From assembly GCA_016710465.1 (NCBI GenBank), contig JADJVS010000016.1, positions 744,001 to 808,000 on the forward strand: DNA of 64,000 nt, given 5' to 3'. Below, piece by piece: positions 49,804 through 59,900 of the stretch (position 1 is the stretch's first letter; each line of letters opens with the position of its first letter). The notes beneath the pieces were generated by a model that was not told the DNA's origin, made no database searches, and saw only the letters and a list, made by a program, of their open reading frames with translations. The translations under genes and the position numbers were made by a program. The DNA is from Sulfuritalea sp. Its GTDB lineage: Bacteria > Pseudomonadota > Gammaproteobacteria > Burkholderiales > Rhodocyclaceae.

Positions 49804-52169
49804 GGGACCGGATGCGCGATTTGCGGCGCCAGCCAGCGCTCGATGCAGGCCATCAGGCCGGCGCGGTCGAACGGCTTGGCGAGGAAGTCATTCATGCCCG
49901 CTTCATGACAGGCATCCTGATCGGACTGCATGGCATTGGCGGTCAGGGCAACGATCGGCACGTCGCGATTCGCCCCGCCCAGTTCGCGAATCCGCCGCGT
50001 GGCGGTGAGGCCATCCATCACCGGCATCTGCATGTCCATCAGGATCAGCGCATAGCGCTGGCGCGCCGCGGCTTCGACGCCCTGCAAGCCGTTTTCGGCG
50101 AGGTCGACCTGGTAGCCAAGGCGGCCGAGCAGGGCCAGCGCCACTTTCTGGTTGACCTTGTTGTCTTCCACCAGCAAAAGACGCAAGGTCTGGGCTGGCA
50201 CGAAATCCGGCCCTGGGTCGGCCACGGCTGCGCCTACGACGGGCGGCGCGGCAACGGGCTCGGCCGGTGCGCCAGCCGGAACGGCAAGCGGCTCGGCCGC
50301 CGCCGCTTCGGGAGCGGGAATCAGCGGCAGATCGAACCAGAAGCGACTACCCTTTCCGGGCGTGCTGTCGACCCCAATGCTGCCACCCATGCCCAGCGCA
50401 AGGCGCTTGCTGATGGCCAAGCCGAGACCCGTGCCGCCATAGTGGCGGGCGGTCGTCACATCGGCCTGGGCGAAGTCCGAGAACAAGCGCTTGCACGCGT
50501 CCTCGGCGATGCCGATGCCGGTGTCGACAACCTCGAATTCGAGTCCGCCGGGTTTGCTCGCGACCCGGATGCGGACTTCGCCGGTCGCAGTGAATTTGAC
50601 CGCGTTGCCCGCCAGGTTGAGCAGTATCTGGCGCACGCGCAGGCTGTCGCCAAGATAAGTGCCGGCCACCTCCGGCGCGATTTCGACCCGCAGGCCGATG
50701 CCCTTGGCGGCGGCCCGATGCTTGAGCACCGAGGCGATGGCATCCACCACCGCGGCGATGGCGAAGGGATGCCGGTCGAACGCCATGTGGCCCGCTTCGA
50801 TCTTGGACAGGTCGAGAATGTCGTTGATGATCTGCAGCAGGGATTCGCCCGAGCTTGCGATGTCGCTGGCGAATTCGCGCTGCCGCGGATCAAGCGGCGT
50901 ATCCAGCAGCAACTGCGCCATGCCGATCACGCCATTCATCGGCGTACGGATTTCGTGGCTCATGCTGGCGAGGAACTCGCTCTTGGCGCGGCTGGCGTTT
51001 TCGGCAGCCACTGCCGCCTCGCGATTGGCCCGCAGGTAAAGCACCACCGCGATCACGGCGACGATCAGCGTGGTGCCGGCGGCGGCGATGAGGAAGAATA
51101 TCCACGGTCGCTCCGACTCGATGCGCGCCAGTTCCGGCAGCGCCCGCGGCAGATGGATGCTGATATTGCCGTCGGCCACGGTCCGCGAAACAAGGATCAC
51201 CGGAACCTTCGATTCGCCAATGCGAAACAGCTCGAAATCCCGATCACTGTCGATGGCGCGCAATGGCGCCGGTTCCAGTTCGCGTATCCGGTATTGGCTT
51301 AGGCGCGCCTCCGGCGAGAGGCTTTGCGCGGTCGCCTCGGGGAGGGTTCGCAACTCCAGCCCGCTGTCCTCCGCAAGGACGATCACGCCGTTCGAATCGC
51401 TGACGAAGGCATTGTGCGGTCGCGTCCAGCGACGCAACTCGGCGATCTCGCGCTTGACCGCCACGGCGCCAAGGAAGCGACCGTCGGCATCAAGAACGGA
51501 GTGCGAATAGTAGAGCCCCGCCGTTCCGGCAACCCTGCCTGTCGCATACTCCTGACCCGTCAGGCCGCGGCGCGCCTGTTCGAAGTAATCGCGCTTCGCG
51601 TAGTTGCCGCCGACAAAACTGGTCTTGCGCCCGGCGTTGCTGGCGGCAACGCAGTCGCCGGCGGCATTGACCACCCAGATCACCTCGGCGCCAAGGCCGG
51701 ATGCAGCGGCGCCAAGAAAGGCATGCAGCCCGGACTGGTTGCCGGCCTCGGTCCAGCGCCGCGTGCGTTCCTCGCTGGATAGCGACATGCGCGGATCGCG
51801 GGCGCCGAACAGGGCAAGCTGGCGCCTGACCGCTTCCTCCCCGGCCAGCACGCGCGGCACGCCGCGCAGGTTGCGCAGGTTGGCCTCGATTTCCTCGGCG
51901 ATGCCGTCGACCTGGCGGCTGGCCTGGGCGTGGCCATCCTGGTAGGCGAGCTCGGACATGTGCGCGCTGTAGTGGTTCGCGCTCTTCCAGGCCAGCACGC
52001 CCCAGGACGCGATGAGGATGGCCATGGCCTTGTAGGCCAGACTTTTCGAGCGTCCCAGGGGGCTGCCGAAAAAGCTCACCACCAGCATCCCGGCGATCAG
52101 CATGCTGGTGACGATCAGCAGGATCGACGCCAGGAAGGTCGGCGGCAATTGGTACAGGAACTCGCTCAC
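49800..52169 (-). CDS. Hybrid sensor histidine kinase with Cache sensor and REC
   Basis: A 789-aa protein from GTG 52169, overlapping the stop of a GGDEF remnant (GTGA). Two helices near the start, periplasmic Cache-like sensor (AEVIWVVNAAGDCVAASNAG, GLYYSHSVLDADGRFLGAV), another helix (IFFLIAAAGTTLIVAVIAVVL), HisKA (SHEIRTPMNGVIG), HATPase (NAVKF, DTGIGIAE, GTGLGLAI), and one REC (LLLVEDNKVNQKV, LILMDMQMPVMDG). No Hpt in the protein. Confidence 0.87.
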   Translation of the reverse strand: MSEFLYQLPPTFLASILLIVTSMLIAGMLVVSFFGSPLGRSKSLAYKAMAILIASWGVLAWKSANHYSAHMSELAYQDGHAQASRQVDGIAEEIEANLRNLRGVPRVLAGEEAVRRQLALFGARDPRMSLSSEERTRRWTEAGNQSGLHAFLGAAASGLGAEVIWVVNAAGDCVAASNAGRKTSFVGGNYAKRDYFEQARRGLTGQEYATGRVAGTAGLYYSHSVLDADGRFLGAVAVKREIAELRRWTRPHNAFVSDSNGVIVLAEDSGLELRTLPEATAQSLSPEARLSQYRIRELEPAPLRAIDSDRDFELFRIGESKVPVILVSRTVADGNISIHLPRALPELARIESERPWIFFLIAAAGTTLIVAVIAVVLYLRANREAAVAAENASRAKSEFLASMSHEIRTPMNGVIGMAQLLLDTPLDPRQREFASDIASSGESLLQIINDILDLSKIEAGHMAFDRHPFAIAAVVDAIASVLKHRAAAKGIGLRVEIAPEVAGTYLGDSLRVRQILLNLAGNAVKFTATGEVRIRVASKPGGLEFEVVDTGIGIAEDACKRLFSDFAQADVTTARHYGGTGLGLAISKRLALGMGGSIGVDSTPGKGSRFWFDLPLIPAPEAAAAEPLAVPAGAPAEPVAAPPVVGAAVADPGPDFVPAQTLRLLLVEDNKVNQKVALALLGRLGYQVDLAENGLQGVEAAARQRYALILMDMQMPVMDGLTATRRIRELGGANRDVPIVALTANAMQSDQDACHEAGMNDFLAKPFDRAGLMACIERWLAPQIAHPVP

Positions 52170-52468
52170 GGTGCGCGCTCCGCAAGAGGCAGGGCGCCGT
52201 CGAACGAGGTATCCGGCGCGATCAGGCGGAATTCGTCGCCGGCATCGAGGCCGTGGGTGTCGTTGACCGCCTTGCAATGATCGATATCGAGCATCAGTAT
52301 CGCCAGGGGATGCAAGCCACGATCCGCCTCGGCCCACGCCGGGTGCAGGTTGTCCATGGCATGGCATCGATTGTATAGGCCGGCAAGCGCATCCGTCAGG
52401 GCCGGGCCTCGCGGCGAGTGCAGGTTGCCGCTGGGCTTGCGCGCGACGAAGCCGGACGGTTCAAGCAT
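52166..52468 (-). pseudogene. Internally deleted GGDEF domain remnant
   Basis: From about ATG 52468. ALTDALAGLYNRCHAMDN and LAILMLDIDHCKAVNDTHG are the front of a GGDEF domain; the sequence then jumps from GLDAGDE to EFRLIAPDTSFDGALPLAERAP, the strand after the active site. The middle, including most of the catalytic loop, is gone, as if two GDE-like sites had recombined. Lies 16 bp after the HD-GYP stop and overlaps the kinase start, so it may still be translated. Confidence 0.7.
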
Positions 52469-52484
52469 TGCGCGCGCCCTCGCC

Positions 52485-53561
52485 TCAGGCCGCACGCGCC
52501 AAATCGGCGTCGGCGGCGGCATCATCGGCATCGCCGTAGCGCGCGCGGATCTCGATCACCTCGCCCCAATTGCCGAGAAAGGCCTCGACGCAGGCCGGGT
52601 CGAAATGGCTGCCGGCCCCCTCCTTGAGGAAAGTGGCCGCCGCATCCAGGGTCCAGGCCTTTTTGTAGGGGCGCTCGGAGGTCAGCGCATCGAAGACGTC
52701 GGCGACCGCGACGATGCGGCCATACAGCGGTATCGCCTCCCCGGCGAGCCCGCGCGGATAGCCGCTGCCGTCGAATTTCTCATGGTGCGTAAGGGCCACC
52801 ACTGCCGCGTTCTGCAGCAGTTGCGACACCGAATCGCGCAGTATTTCGTAGCCTATCGTCGCGTGCTGCTTCATGACCTCGAACTCTTCCGGGGTCAGCC
52901 GGCCCGGCTTGAGCAGGATGTGATCCGGCGTGCCGACCTTGCCGACGTCATGCATCGGTGCCGCCTCCATCAACTGCTTCTGCTCGCCGGGCGGCAGGCC
53001 GAGTCCGGCGGCGACGATGCGGGTGTAGTTCGACATGCGCAGCAGGTGCATGCCGGTTTCCGGGTCGCGGTATTCGGCCGCGCGCGACAAGCGCAGGATG
53101 GCTTCCTTCTCGCGGGCGGCGATGGTCGCCGTCGCCTTCGCCACCTCGTCCGCCAGCCACGCGGCCCGGTCGGCCAGTTGGCGCCGGCTCAGGCGCAGCG
53201 CCAGCAGGTTGCGCACGCGCGCGATCAATTCCACCTTGTCCACCGGCTTGGTCAGGAAATCCTGGGCGCCCAGCGAAAGCGCCTGGTGGCGCACGTCACT
53301 TTCGGTATCCGCCGTCACCATCACGATCGCCACGTCCCGGCGCTCGGGCATGGCCTGCAGGCGCCGGATGAATTCCAGGCCGTCGATCACCGGCATCATG
53401 TAGTCGAGCAGGATCAGGTCGGGTTCGTTCGCGGCGCACCACTCCAGCGCCCTCGCCGCCTCGGCGAAACACAAGACCTCGGCGTCCTCGATCTTTTGCA
53501 GCAGATGCCGAAACAAGGTCAGATTGGTGGCATTGTCATCAACCACGAGCAGCGTGGACAT
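52485..53561 (-). CDS. Response regulator with HD-GYP phosphodiesterase domain
   Basis: A 358-aa protein. REC: LLVVDDNATNLTLFRHLL, phospho-Asp in LILLDYMMPVIDG, Lys in LTKPV. HD-GYP (about residues 150-340): MHDVGKVGTPDHIL and HHEKFDGSGYPRGL, with DVFDALTSERPYK. It hydrolyses c-di-GMP when phosphorylated. It starts 3 bp after the stop of the large hybrid kinase, its likely partner. Confidence 0.9.
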   Translation of the reverse strand: MSTLLVVDDNATNLTLFRHLLQKIEDAEVLCFAEAARALEWCAANEPDLILLDYMMPVIDGLEFIRRLQAMPERRDVAIVMVTADTESDVRHQALSLGAQDFLTKPVDKVELIARVRNLLALRLSRRQLADRAAWLADEVAKATATIAAREKEAILRLSRAAEYRDPETGMHLLRMSNYTRIVAAGLGLPPGEQKQLMEAAPMHDVGKVGTPDHILLKPGRLTPEEFEVMKQHATIGYEILRDSVSQLLQNAAVVALTHHEKFDGSGYPRGLAGEAIPLYGRIVAVADVFDALTSERPYKKAWTLDAAATFLKEGAGSHFDPACVEAFLGNWGEVIEIRARYGDADDAAADADLARAA

Positions 53562-53564
53562 GGC

Positions 53565-56500
53565 TCAGGCTTTCTGGCGCGAGGCGCGCCCGTCAATGAG
53601 TTGTATCAGCCGCTGGCACTCGCCGATCAGTGGCGGCACCAGGGTGTCAAGCGCGGCGTGCTCGCCACGCCGAAGATGCGTCCCGATCTGCTTGGCAAGC
53701 GCCGCAAGCCGCGGTGCGCCAAGGTATTGCGCCAGGCCGCGCAGTTCGTCGACAACCGTCCCGGCGTCAGCGCCGGCCTCGGGCATCACCTGCAAGCGGT
53801 CAAGCAGGTCGATGAGGTTTTCGCGTACGGCGCCCAGCAGTTTCGCCATCTCTTCCTCGTCGTCGCCGAGGAGTTCCTCGATGGAGCCGAGGTCCAAGGC
53901 TTGCGCTTCGGTGATGCGCGACTCCGCCAGCCACGCGTCGGATGGGGCGAGCGGCGCCACGCACATCGGGCCGGAGTTCCGCGCCAGGTGCCGGGCAAGC
54001 ACGCTCGCCAGCAAGAGCGCGTCGATCGGCTTCGCCAGATAGTCGTCCATCCCGGCCGCGATGCCCCGCTCCCTGTCGCCCGGCGAGGTATTCGCGGTCA
54101 GGGCAACGATCGGTAGATGGCGCCCCTGCCCGGCTTCGGCGCGGCGGATTGCGATGGTGGCCGAAAAGCCATCCACCTCGGGCAATTGGCAATCCATCAA
54201 CACCAGTTGGTACACGCCGAGGGCCGCCGCGGCGACCGCCTGAGCGCCGTCGGCGACGACGTCGACCGCATAGCCCAGGCGCTCGATCATGTGCGCCGCG
54301 ACGCGCTGGTTGACCGGATTGTCCTCCACCAACAACACGCGCTGTCCGTTGCCCCGCACCAGGTCGTCGACGGCATCCACGTCCCCGGCGCGGCGCGCCG
54401 GCGCCGAAGGAAGCGGACTCACCGCCTCGGACAGGGCATGGAGCAGGCTCGACTGGCGCAAGGGCCCGCGCACGAAATGCACCGCGAGCTTCTCGGGAAC
54501 ACCAGCGAAGGCTTGATCCGGCCTCGGCAGGCAGCAGACCACGGGCGAATCGGCGGGATTCGATTGCAAGGCCAGCAGCGCCTCGGCCAGGCTTGCATCG
54601 GCCAGGGGGGGGGCCAGCAGTATCAGGTCGCGGGGCGAACCGTCATCCATGCGCTGGCGCAGTTCCGCCAGACTGTCGACGCCCGCGCACCCGATCCGCC
54701 ACGCGGTGAAATACCGCCGCCAGACCCCGGCGGCGCCGGTCTCCAGGCCCGCAAGGATCACTTGGCGGCCCTGCAACAACCGGTCCGGCGCCGGCACGGC
54801 GCGCTTTTCCTCGGCGCGGGCCAGCGGCAATTCGACCCAGAACGTGGAACCGGCTCCGGGTTGGCTGTCGACCCCAACCACGCCATCCATCGCCTCGGCC
54901 AGACGCTTGCTGATCGAAAGTCCGAGCCCGGTACCGCCATAGCGCCGCGTGGTCGAACTGTCGGATTGGGTAAAGGGATTGAACAGGCGGGCGATTTCGG
55001 ATTCGCCAAGACCGATGCCGGTGTCGCTGACGGCAAAGCGAAATCTGCCGCGATTCGCATCCGGCTCGCCGGCCACCGACGACACGTCGATCATCACCAG
55101 ACCCCGCGCGGTGAACTTGACGGCATTGGACAGGAAGTTGAGCAATATCTGTCGCAGCCGCGTCGGATCGCCGACCAGGTGGTCCGGCAGCTCTGGCGCT
55201 ATCAGGCTGGCCAGCATCAGGTCTTTCTCCTGGGCCTTGCCGGCGATCACGTCGAGCGTGCTCTCGACGGTCTGTCGCAGCGAAAAGTCGGTGGATTCGA
55301 TTTCCAGCCGGCCGGCCTCGATTTTCGAAAAGTCGAGGATGTCGCCGACGATGCCCATCAGTGCGTCGGCCGAGATCTTGATCAGGCGCGCGAACTCCGC
55401 CTGCTCGCTGTCCAGGCGGGTTTCCAGCAAGAGTCCGGTCATGCCGATGACGCCGTTCAGCGGCGTGCGTATTTCGTGACTCATGGTCGAGAGGAATTCG
55501 CTCTTGACGCGCGCGGCGGCTTCGGCGGCGTTCTTCGCGTCGAGCAGGCGCCGCTGCAGCAGGCGTTCCTCGCTGGCATCGGAGAACACCGCCACCGAGC
55601 CGAGGCGCACGCCGTCCGCGACAAGCGGGGCGCCGGTGACCTTCACCGGCAGCATGCTGCCGTCACGGCGGAAAAAAACCTCCTCGCCGGATCGATAGAC
55701 GCGGTTCTCCTCCATCGCCTGACGGATCGGACACAGTTGGGCCGGCATCGGCCGCCCGTCGGGGTGATGATGATGGATGGCCTGATGCAGCGACCTGCTT
55801 TTCAGCTCCGCCAACGACCATCCCAGCAGGCGCTCGCCCTCGCGATTGAGATAGGTCAGCCGGCCTTCGGCATCCAGGGTGTAGACGCCCTCGCCCAGGT
55901 TGTCGAGGATGCCGCGAAAGCGCGCTTCCTGCTGGCGCGAACCGGCTTCCAGCATTTTCTGCTCGGTGATGTCGGTACGGATCGCGACGTATTCCTCCGG
56001 CTTTCCGCGCTCATCAAGGAAGGGAGTGATCGTGGCGCGCAGCCAGTAGCGACTGCCGTCCTTGGCGCGATTGCAGATTTCGCCGTGCCAGACGTGGCCC
56101 TGGACCAGGGTTCGCCACATTTCGCGATAGAACTCCCGCGGATGTTCTCCGGACTTGAGGATGCGATGGTTCCGGCCGAGCAACTCGTCACGCGTGTAGC
56201 CGCTTATGTCGCAAAAGCGCTCGTTGGCGAAGGTGATACACCCGGTCACGTCGGTGATGCTGACAATGGCGTGGTGATCCAGCGTGTATTGCAGGCGCAG
56301 GCTGTTGCGGGCCTGGCGCAGGTGCTGCCTTCGTATGCGCAGTGCCAGGGGCAGCACCGTCGCGACCACCAGCAGCGAGAGCAGCCCGGCGTTGAGCAGC
56401 AGGCGGGCCACGTCGCCGGAGTCGGGCCCCAGGATGCGCCGCAGCAGGACCAGGATCAGCGTCTCGCCGAGGAAGACGGCGGCAAGGATCGCGATCATCA

Positions 56501-56567
56501 ATTGCCCGACCAGGGCGAGTGACTTTCCACCGGCCAGGCGGTAGTCGGCGGCGGATCCCGCAGTCAT
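53565..56567 (-). CDS. Hybrid sensor kinase: 2TM, two PAS, REC and an Hpt-like domain lacking His
   Basis: A 1000-aa protein from ATG 56567 (MTAGSAADYRLAGG; AGGAAG upstream). Two helices (about 17-75), PAS (LDHHAIVSITDVTGCITF), second PAS (LDNLGEGVYTLDAEGRLTYL), HisKA (SHEIRTPLNGVIG), HATPase (NAVKF, DTGIGLGE, GTGLGLSI), a degenerate REC, a true REC (VLLVEDNPVNQRV, LVLMDCQLPEVDG) and an Hpt-like end. In that end the HxLKG motif reads DELRGLAQYLGA, so Asp occupies the phospho-His position. Coupled to the REC-HD-GYP gene. Confidence 0.86.
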   Translation of the reverse strand: MTAGSAADYRLAGGKSLALVGQLMIAILAAVFLGETLILVLLRRILGPDSGDVARLLLNAGLLSLLVVATVLPLALRIRRQHLRQARNSLRLQYTLDHHAIVSITDVTGCITFANERFCDISGYTRDELLGRNHRILKSGEHPREFYREMWRTLVQGHVWHGEICNRAKDGSRYWLRATITPFLDERGKPEEYVAIRTDITEQKMLEAGSRQQEARFRGILDNLGEGVYTLDAEGRLTYLNREGERLLGWSLAELKSRSLHQAIHHHHPDGRPMPAQLCPIRQAMEENRVYRSGEEVFFRRDGSMLPVKVTGAPLVADGVRLGSVAVFSDASEERLLQRRLLDAKNAAEAAARVKSEFLSTMSHEIRTPLNGVIGMTGLLLETRLDSEQAEFARLIKISADALMGIVGDILDFSKIEAGRLEIESTDFSLRQTVESTLDVIAGKAQEKDLMLASLIAPELPDHLVGDPTRLRQILLNFLSNAVKFTARGLVMIDVSSVAGEPDANRGRFRFAVSDTGIGLGESEIARLFNPFTQSDSSTTRRYGGTGLGLSISKRLAEAMDGVVGVDSQPGAGSTFWVELPLARAEEKRAVPAPDRLLQGRQVILAGLETGAAGVWRRYFTAWRIGCAGVDSLAELRQRMDDGSPRDLILLAPPLADASLAEALLALQSNPADSPVVCCLPRPDQAFAGVPEKLAVHFVRGPLRQSSLLHALSEAVSPLPSAPARRAGDVDAVDDLVRGNGQRVLLVEDNPVNQRVAAHMIERLGYAVDVVADGAQAVAAAALGVYQLVLMDCQLPEVDGFSATIAIRRAEAGQGRHLPIVALTANTSPGDRERGIAAGMDDYLAKPIDALLLASVLARHLARNSGPMCVAPLAPSDAWLAESRITEAQALDLGSIEELLGDDEEEMAKLLGAVRENLIDLLDRLQVMPEAGADAGTVVDELRGLAQYLGAPRLAALAKQIGTHLRRGEHAALDTLVPPLIGECQRLIQLIDGRASRQKA

Positions 56568-56926
56568 GTCGAGGCTTCCTGCATTCTGCTTGCAAATCCC
56601 TGGGTTGCACCCGGAAGCGGGCGCCGCGGGGCGAACTCGCGCCGCGGGAGGCCATCGTCTCAAACCCATGCTTGCCTGTTTATCCGTGAATTACGCGACA
56701 AACTGCGGTATCTACGTAGCCGCGAGGATGCGCCACGAGCCAAACCACAATCGCTCGCGTATTGGCGCCGGGACCACGCCCGATTTGACGACCGTCAACT
56801 CCGATAGCGGGCTTTCCCTGTAGCGTCGAGCATGGCGGTTTTTTTTGCCAAGGGCAGAGCAATGCGCCGGATCACGCGACGACCGGAGTTCACGCGACAT
56901 CGGAAAACGGAACCGACACGACCACC
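56568..56926. other. 359-bp divergent spacer between two hybrid kinase genes
   Basis: I see no gene. A run of eight T (56832-56839) lies between TGGC (56828) and GCCA. The bases did not match a GEMM c-di-GMP riboswitch. It must hold promoters for both kinase genes but no clear -35/-10 pair stands out. Confidence 0.4.
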
Positions 56927-59900
56927 ATGAATCCCAGGCATTCGCTCAAGTCCCGGCTGACGCTGCTGATGCTCGCCGTGTTTCTGGCCAGCCTGTGGGG
57001 ATTGACGTTCTTTGCCAGCCGGGTATTGCGTGCCGACATGCTGCGCGTGCTGGGCGATGAGCAACTCACCACCGCGTCCTTCATTGCCGCCGAGGTCAAT
57101 CAAGAGCTGAGCCAGCGACTGCGCGCGCTCGAAACCGTTGCCGAAACGGCGGCGCCAAGCCTGCGCAAGGGCCCCGCCGCGATGCAGGAAATGCTGGCGC
57201 AGCGCCCGGTGTTTCGCGGCCTGTTCAACGGCGGCGTCCTCGCCCATGCCGCCGACGGGACGGCCATTGCCGAGGCGCCCCTCACGGTTGGCCGGGTGGG
57301 CGTCAACTACATGGATATCGACACCGTCGCGGCGGCGCTGCGCGAAGGCAGGACCACGTTCGGCCGGCCGGTGATAGGCAAGAAGCTCGGCAAACCGGTT
57401 TTCGGTGCCACCGCGCCGATTCGCGATGCCGACGGCAAGGTCATCGGCGCGCTGGCCGGGGTGACCAATCTGGGACTGCCGAATTTCCTCGATGGACTGA
57501 CCAGCAGCAGCCTGAAAAATGGCAGCTATGTGGTGCTTGTGGCCCCGGCACAAAGGCTGATCGTCACCTCGACGGACGCACGCCGCGTCATGGAGTCCTT
57601 GCCGGCACCGGGCACGAACCCGGCGCTGGACAGTTTCGTGAACGGCCGCGAGGGTGTCGACATCCTGCAAAACCCCGGCGGCATCGAGGTACTGGCGGCG
57701 GTCAAGCGCATTCCGGCGAGCGGCTGGTACGTTGCCGTCGCGCGCCCAACCGCCGAGGCATTCGCGCCCATCCATGCCATGCAGCAGCGCCTGCTGACCG
57801 CCGCGCTGTTGCTGACGGTGCTGATCGGCGGGCTGATCTGGTGGCTGCTGACGCGGCAATTGGCGCCGATGGTGGCGGCGGCAAAATCGCTTGCCGCCCA
57901 GGCCGAGTCGGGCACGCCACCACGGGCGCTGCCCCATTCCGGCAGCGACGAGGTCGGCGAACTGATCGGCGGCTTCAACCGGCTGCTGCATGTCGTCGCC
58001 GCCAGGGAGGATGCGCTGCGCGAAAGCGACGACCGCTGGAAATTCGCCGTCGAGGGATCGGGCGACGGCCTTTGGGACTGGAAGGTGGCGGAAGGATCCA
58101 TCTTCTACTCGCGCCGCTGGAAGGAGTTGCTCGGCTATGCCGAGGGCGAGATCGGTGCGGCGCCGGAATCCTCCTTGCAACTGATCCATCCGGATGACCT
58201 GGCGGAAACCCAAAACCAGATCCAGGCCTGTTTCGACGGCCGCGCGCCAATTTACGCGCGCGAGCTTCGCTTTCGCTGCAAGGATGGCTCCTACCGCTGG
58301 ATGCTCGCCCGCGGCAAGGTGATCGCCCGCGACGCCGCCGGCAAGCCGCTGCGCATGATCGGCACCCACGCCGACATCACCGAACGCAAGAACCATGAAC
58401 GCCGGATCGAACGCCTGTCCCTGCTCTACGCGGCGCTGAGCCAGTGCAACCAGGCCATCGTGCGCTGCGCCAGCACGGCCGAACTGTTCCCGCAAATCTG
58501 CCGCGACGCGGTGAATTTCGGCGGCATGAAAATGGCATGGATCGGCATGGTGGACGCGGCGACGAAGGATGTCGTGCCGGTCGCCGCCCATGGCGCGGGC
58601 GTGGAATATCTCGAAGGGATCAAGATTTCGATCGCCGCCGACAGCCCCTACGGCAACGGGCCCACGGGCATCGCCATCCGTGATGGCGAACCCTTCTGGT
58701 GCCAGGACTTCGCCAGCGATCCGCGCACCGCGCCCTGGCGCGAACGCGGCGCCGGCCATGGCTGGGCCAGCTCGGCGGCGCTACCTTTGCACCTGGAGGG
58801 CAAGCCGGTCGGCGCCTTCACGATCTATTCCGGTGATGTCGACGCCTTCGATGACGAGATTCGCCGCTTGTTGCTGGAAATGGCGGGCGACATCAGCTTT
58901 GCGCTCGATAATTTCAAACGCGAGGCCGAGCGCCGCGAAAGCCGCGACCGTTATCAGGCCTTGTTCGAATGCGCCGCCGACGGCATCCTGATCGCGGACC
59001 ATCAAAGCGTCTATGTCGACGCCAATGAAAGCGTCTGCCGCATGCTGGGCTACGCCCGCGACGAACTGATCGGGCGCCATGCCCGCGACATCGTCGCGCC
59101 GGAGGAGATTCAACAGGTGGCGCCGGCGCTGGACACCATCAACTCCGGAAAGGTGTATTCCCGCGAGTGGCGCTTCCGGCGCAAGGACGGTTCGGAATTC
59201 ACCGCTGAAGTCACGGTCAACACCATGCCCGACGGACGGCTGCTGGCGATGTTGCGCGACGTGACGGCAAAAAAGCAGATCGAGCACGAGCTGGAAGCGC
59301 ATCGACATCATCTCGAAAGCATCGTCGCCGCGCGCACCAACGATCTGGTCGCGGCCAGGGAGCAGGCCGACAACGCCAATCTCGCCAAGAGCAGCTTCCT
59401 CGCCAACATGAGCCACGAGATCCGCACGCCGATGAACGGCATCATCGGCATGGCCCACCTGCTGCGCCGCGACGGCATCACACCAAGGCAGGCGGATCGG
59501 CTCGACAAGATCGACAACGCCGCCGAGCACCTGCTGAACATCATCAACGACATCCTCGACATCTCCAAGATCGAGGCCGGCAAGTTCGTGCTCGACGCCG
59601 CGCCGGTCGCCATCCACCAGATTCTGGAGAACGTGAGCTCGATCCTGTTCGAGCGCGTCCGCGCGGCCGGCATCGAACTGCGCACGGAGATGGACTCCTT
59701 CCCGCCCATGCTCACCGGGGACCCGATGCGCCTGCAGCAGGCGCTGCTGAACTTCGCCACCAATGCCGTCAAGTTCACCGAGCACGGCTCGGTGACGCTG
59801 CGCGCCCTGCGCCAGGGTGAGGGCGCCGATTCGATACAGGTCCGCTTCGAGGTCGAGGACACGGGCATCGGCATTCCGGCGGAGGCCCTGCCGCGCCTGT

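Noticed and set aside
54117..56522. 801-aa plus-strand open frame opposite a hybrid kinase
   Set aside because: Shadow frame; HisKA, HATPase and REC motifs are on the minus strand.
56568..56926. Possible c-di-GMP (GEMM) riboswitch in the spacer between two kinase genes
   Set aside because: Bits such as CAGGGAAAGCC occur, but the conserved order and the GAAA/GGGACGCAAAGCC part are missing.
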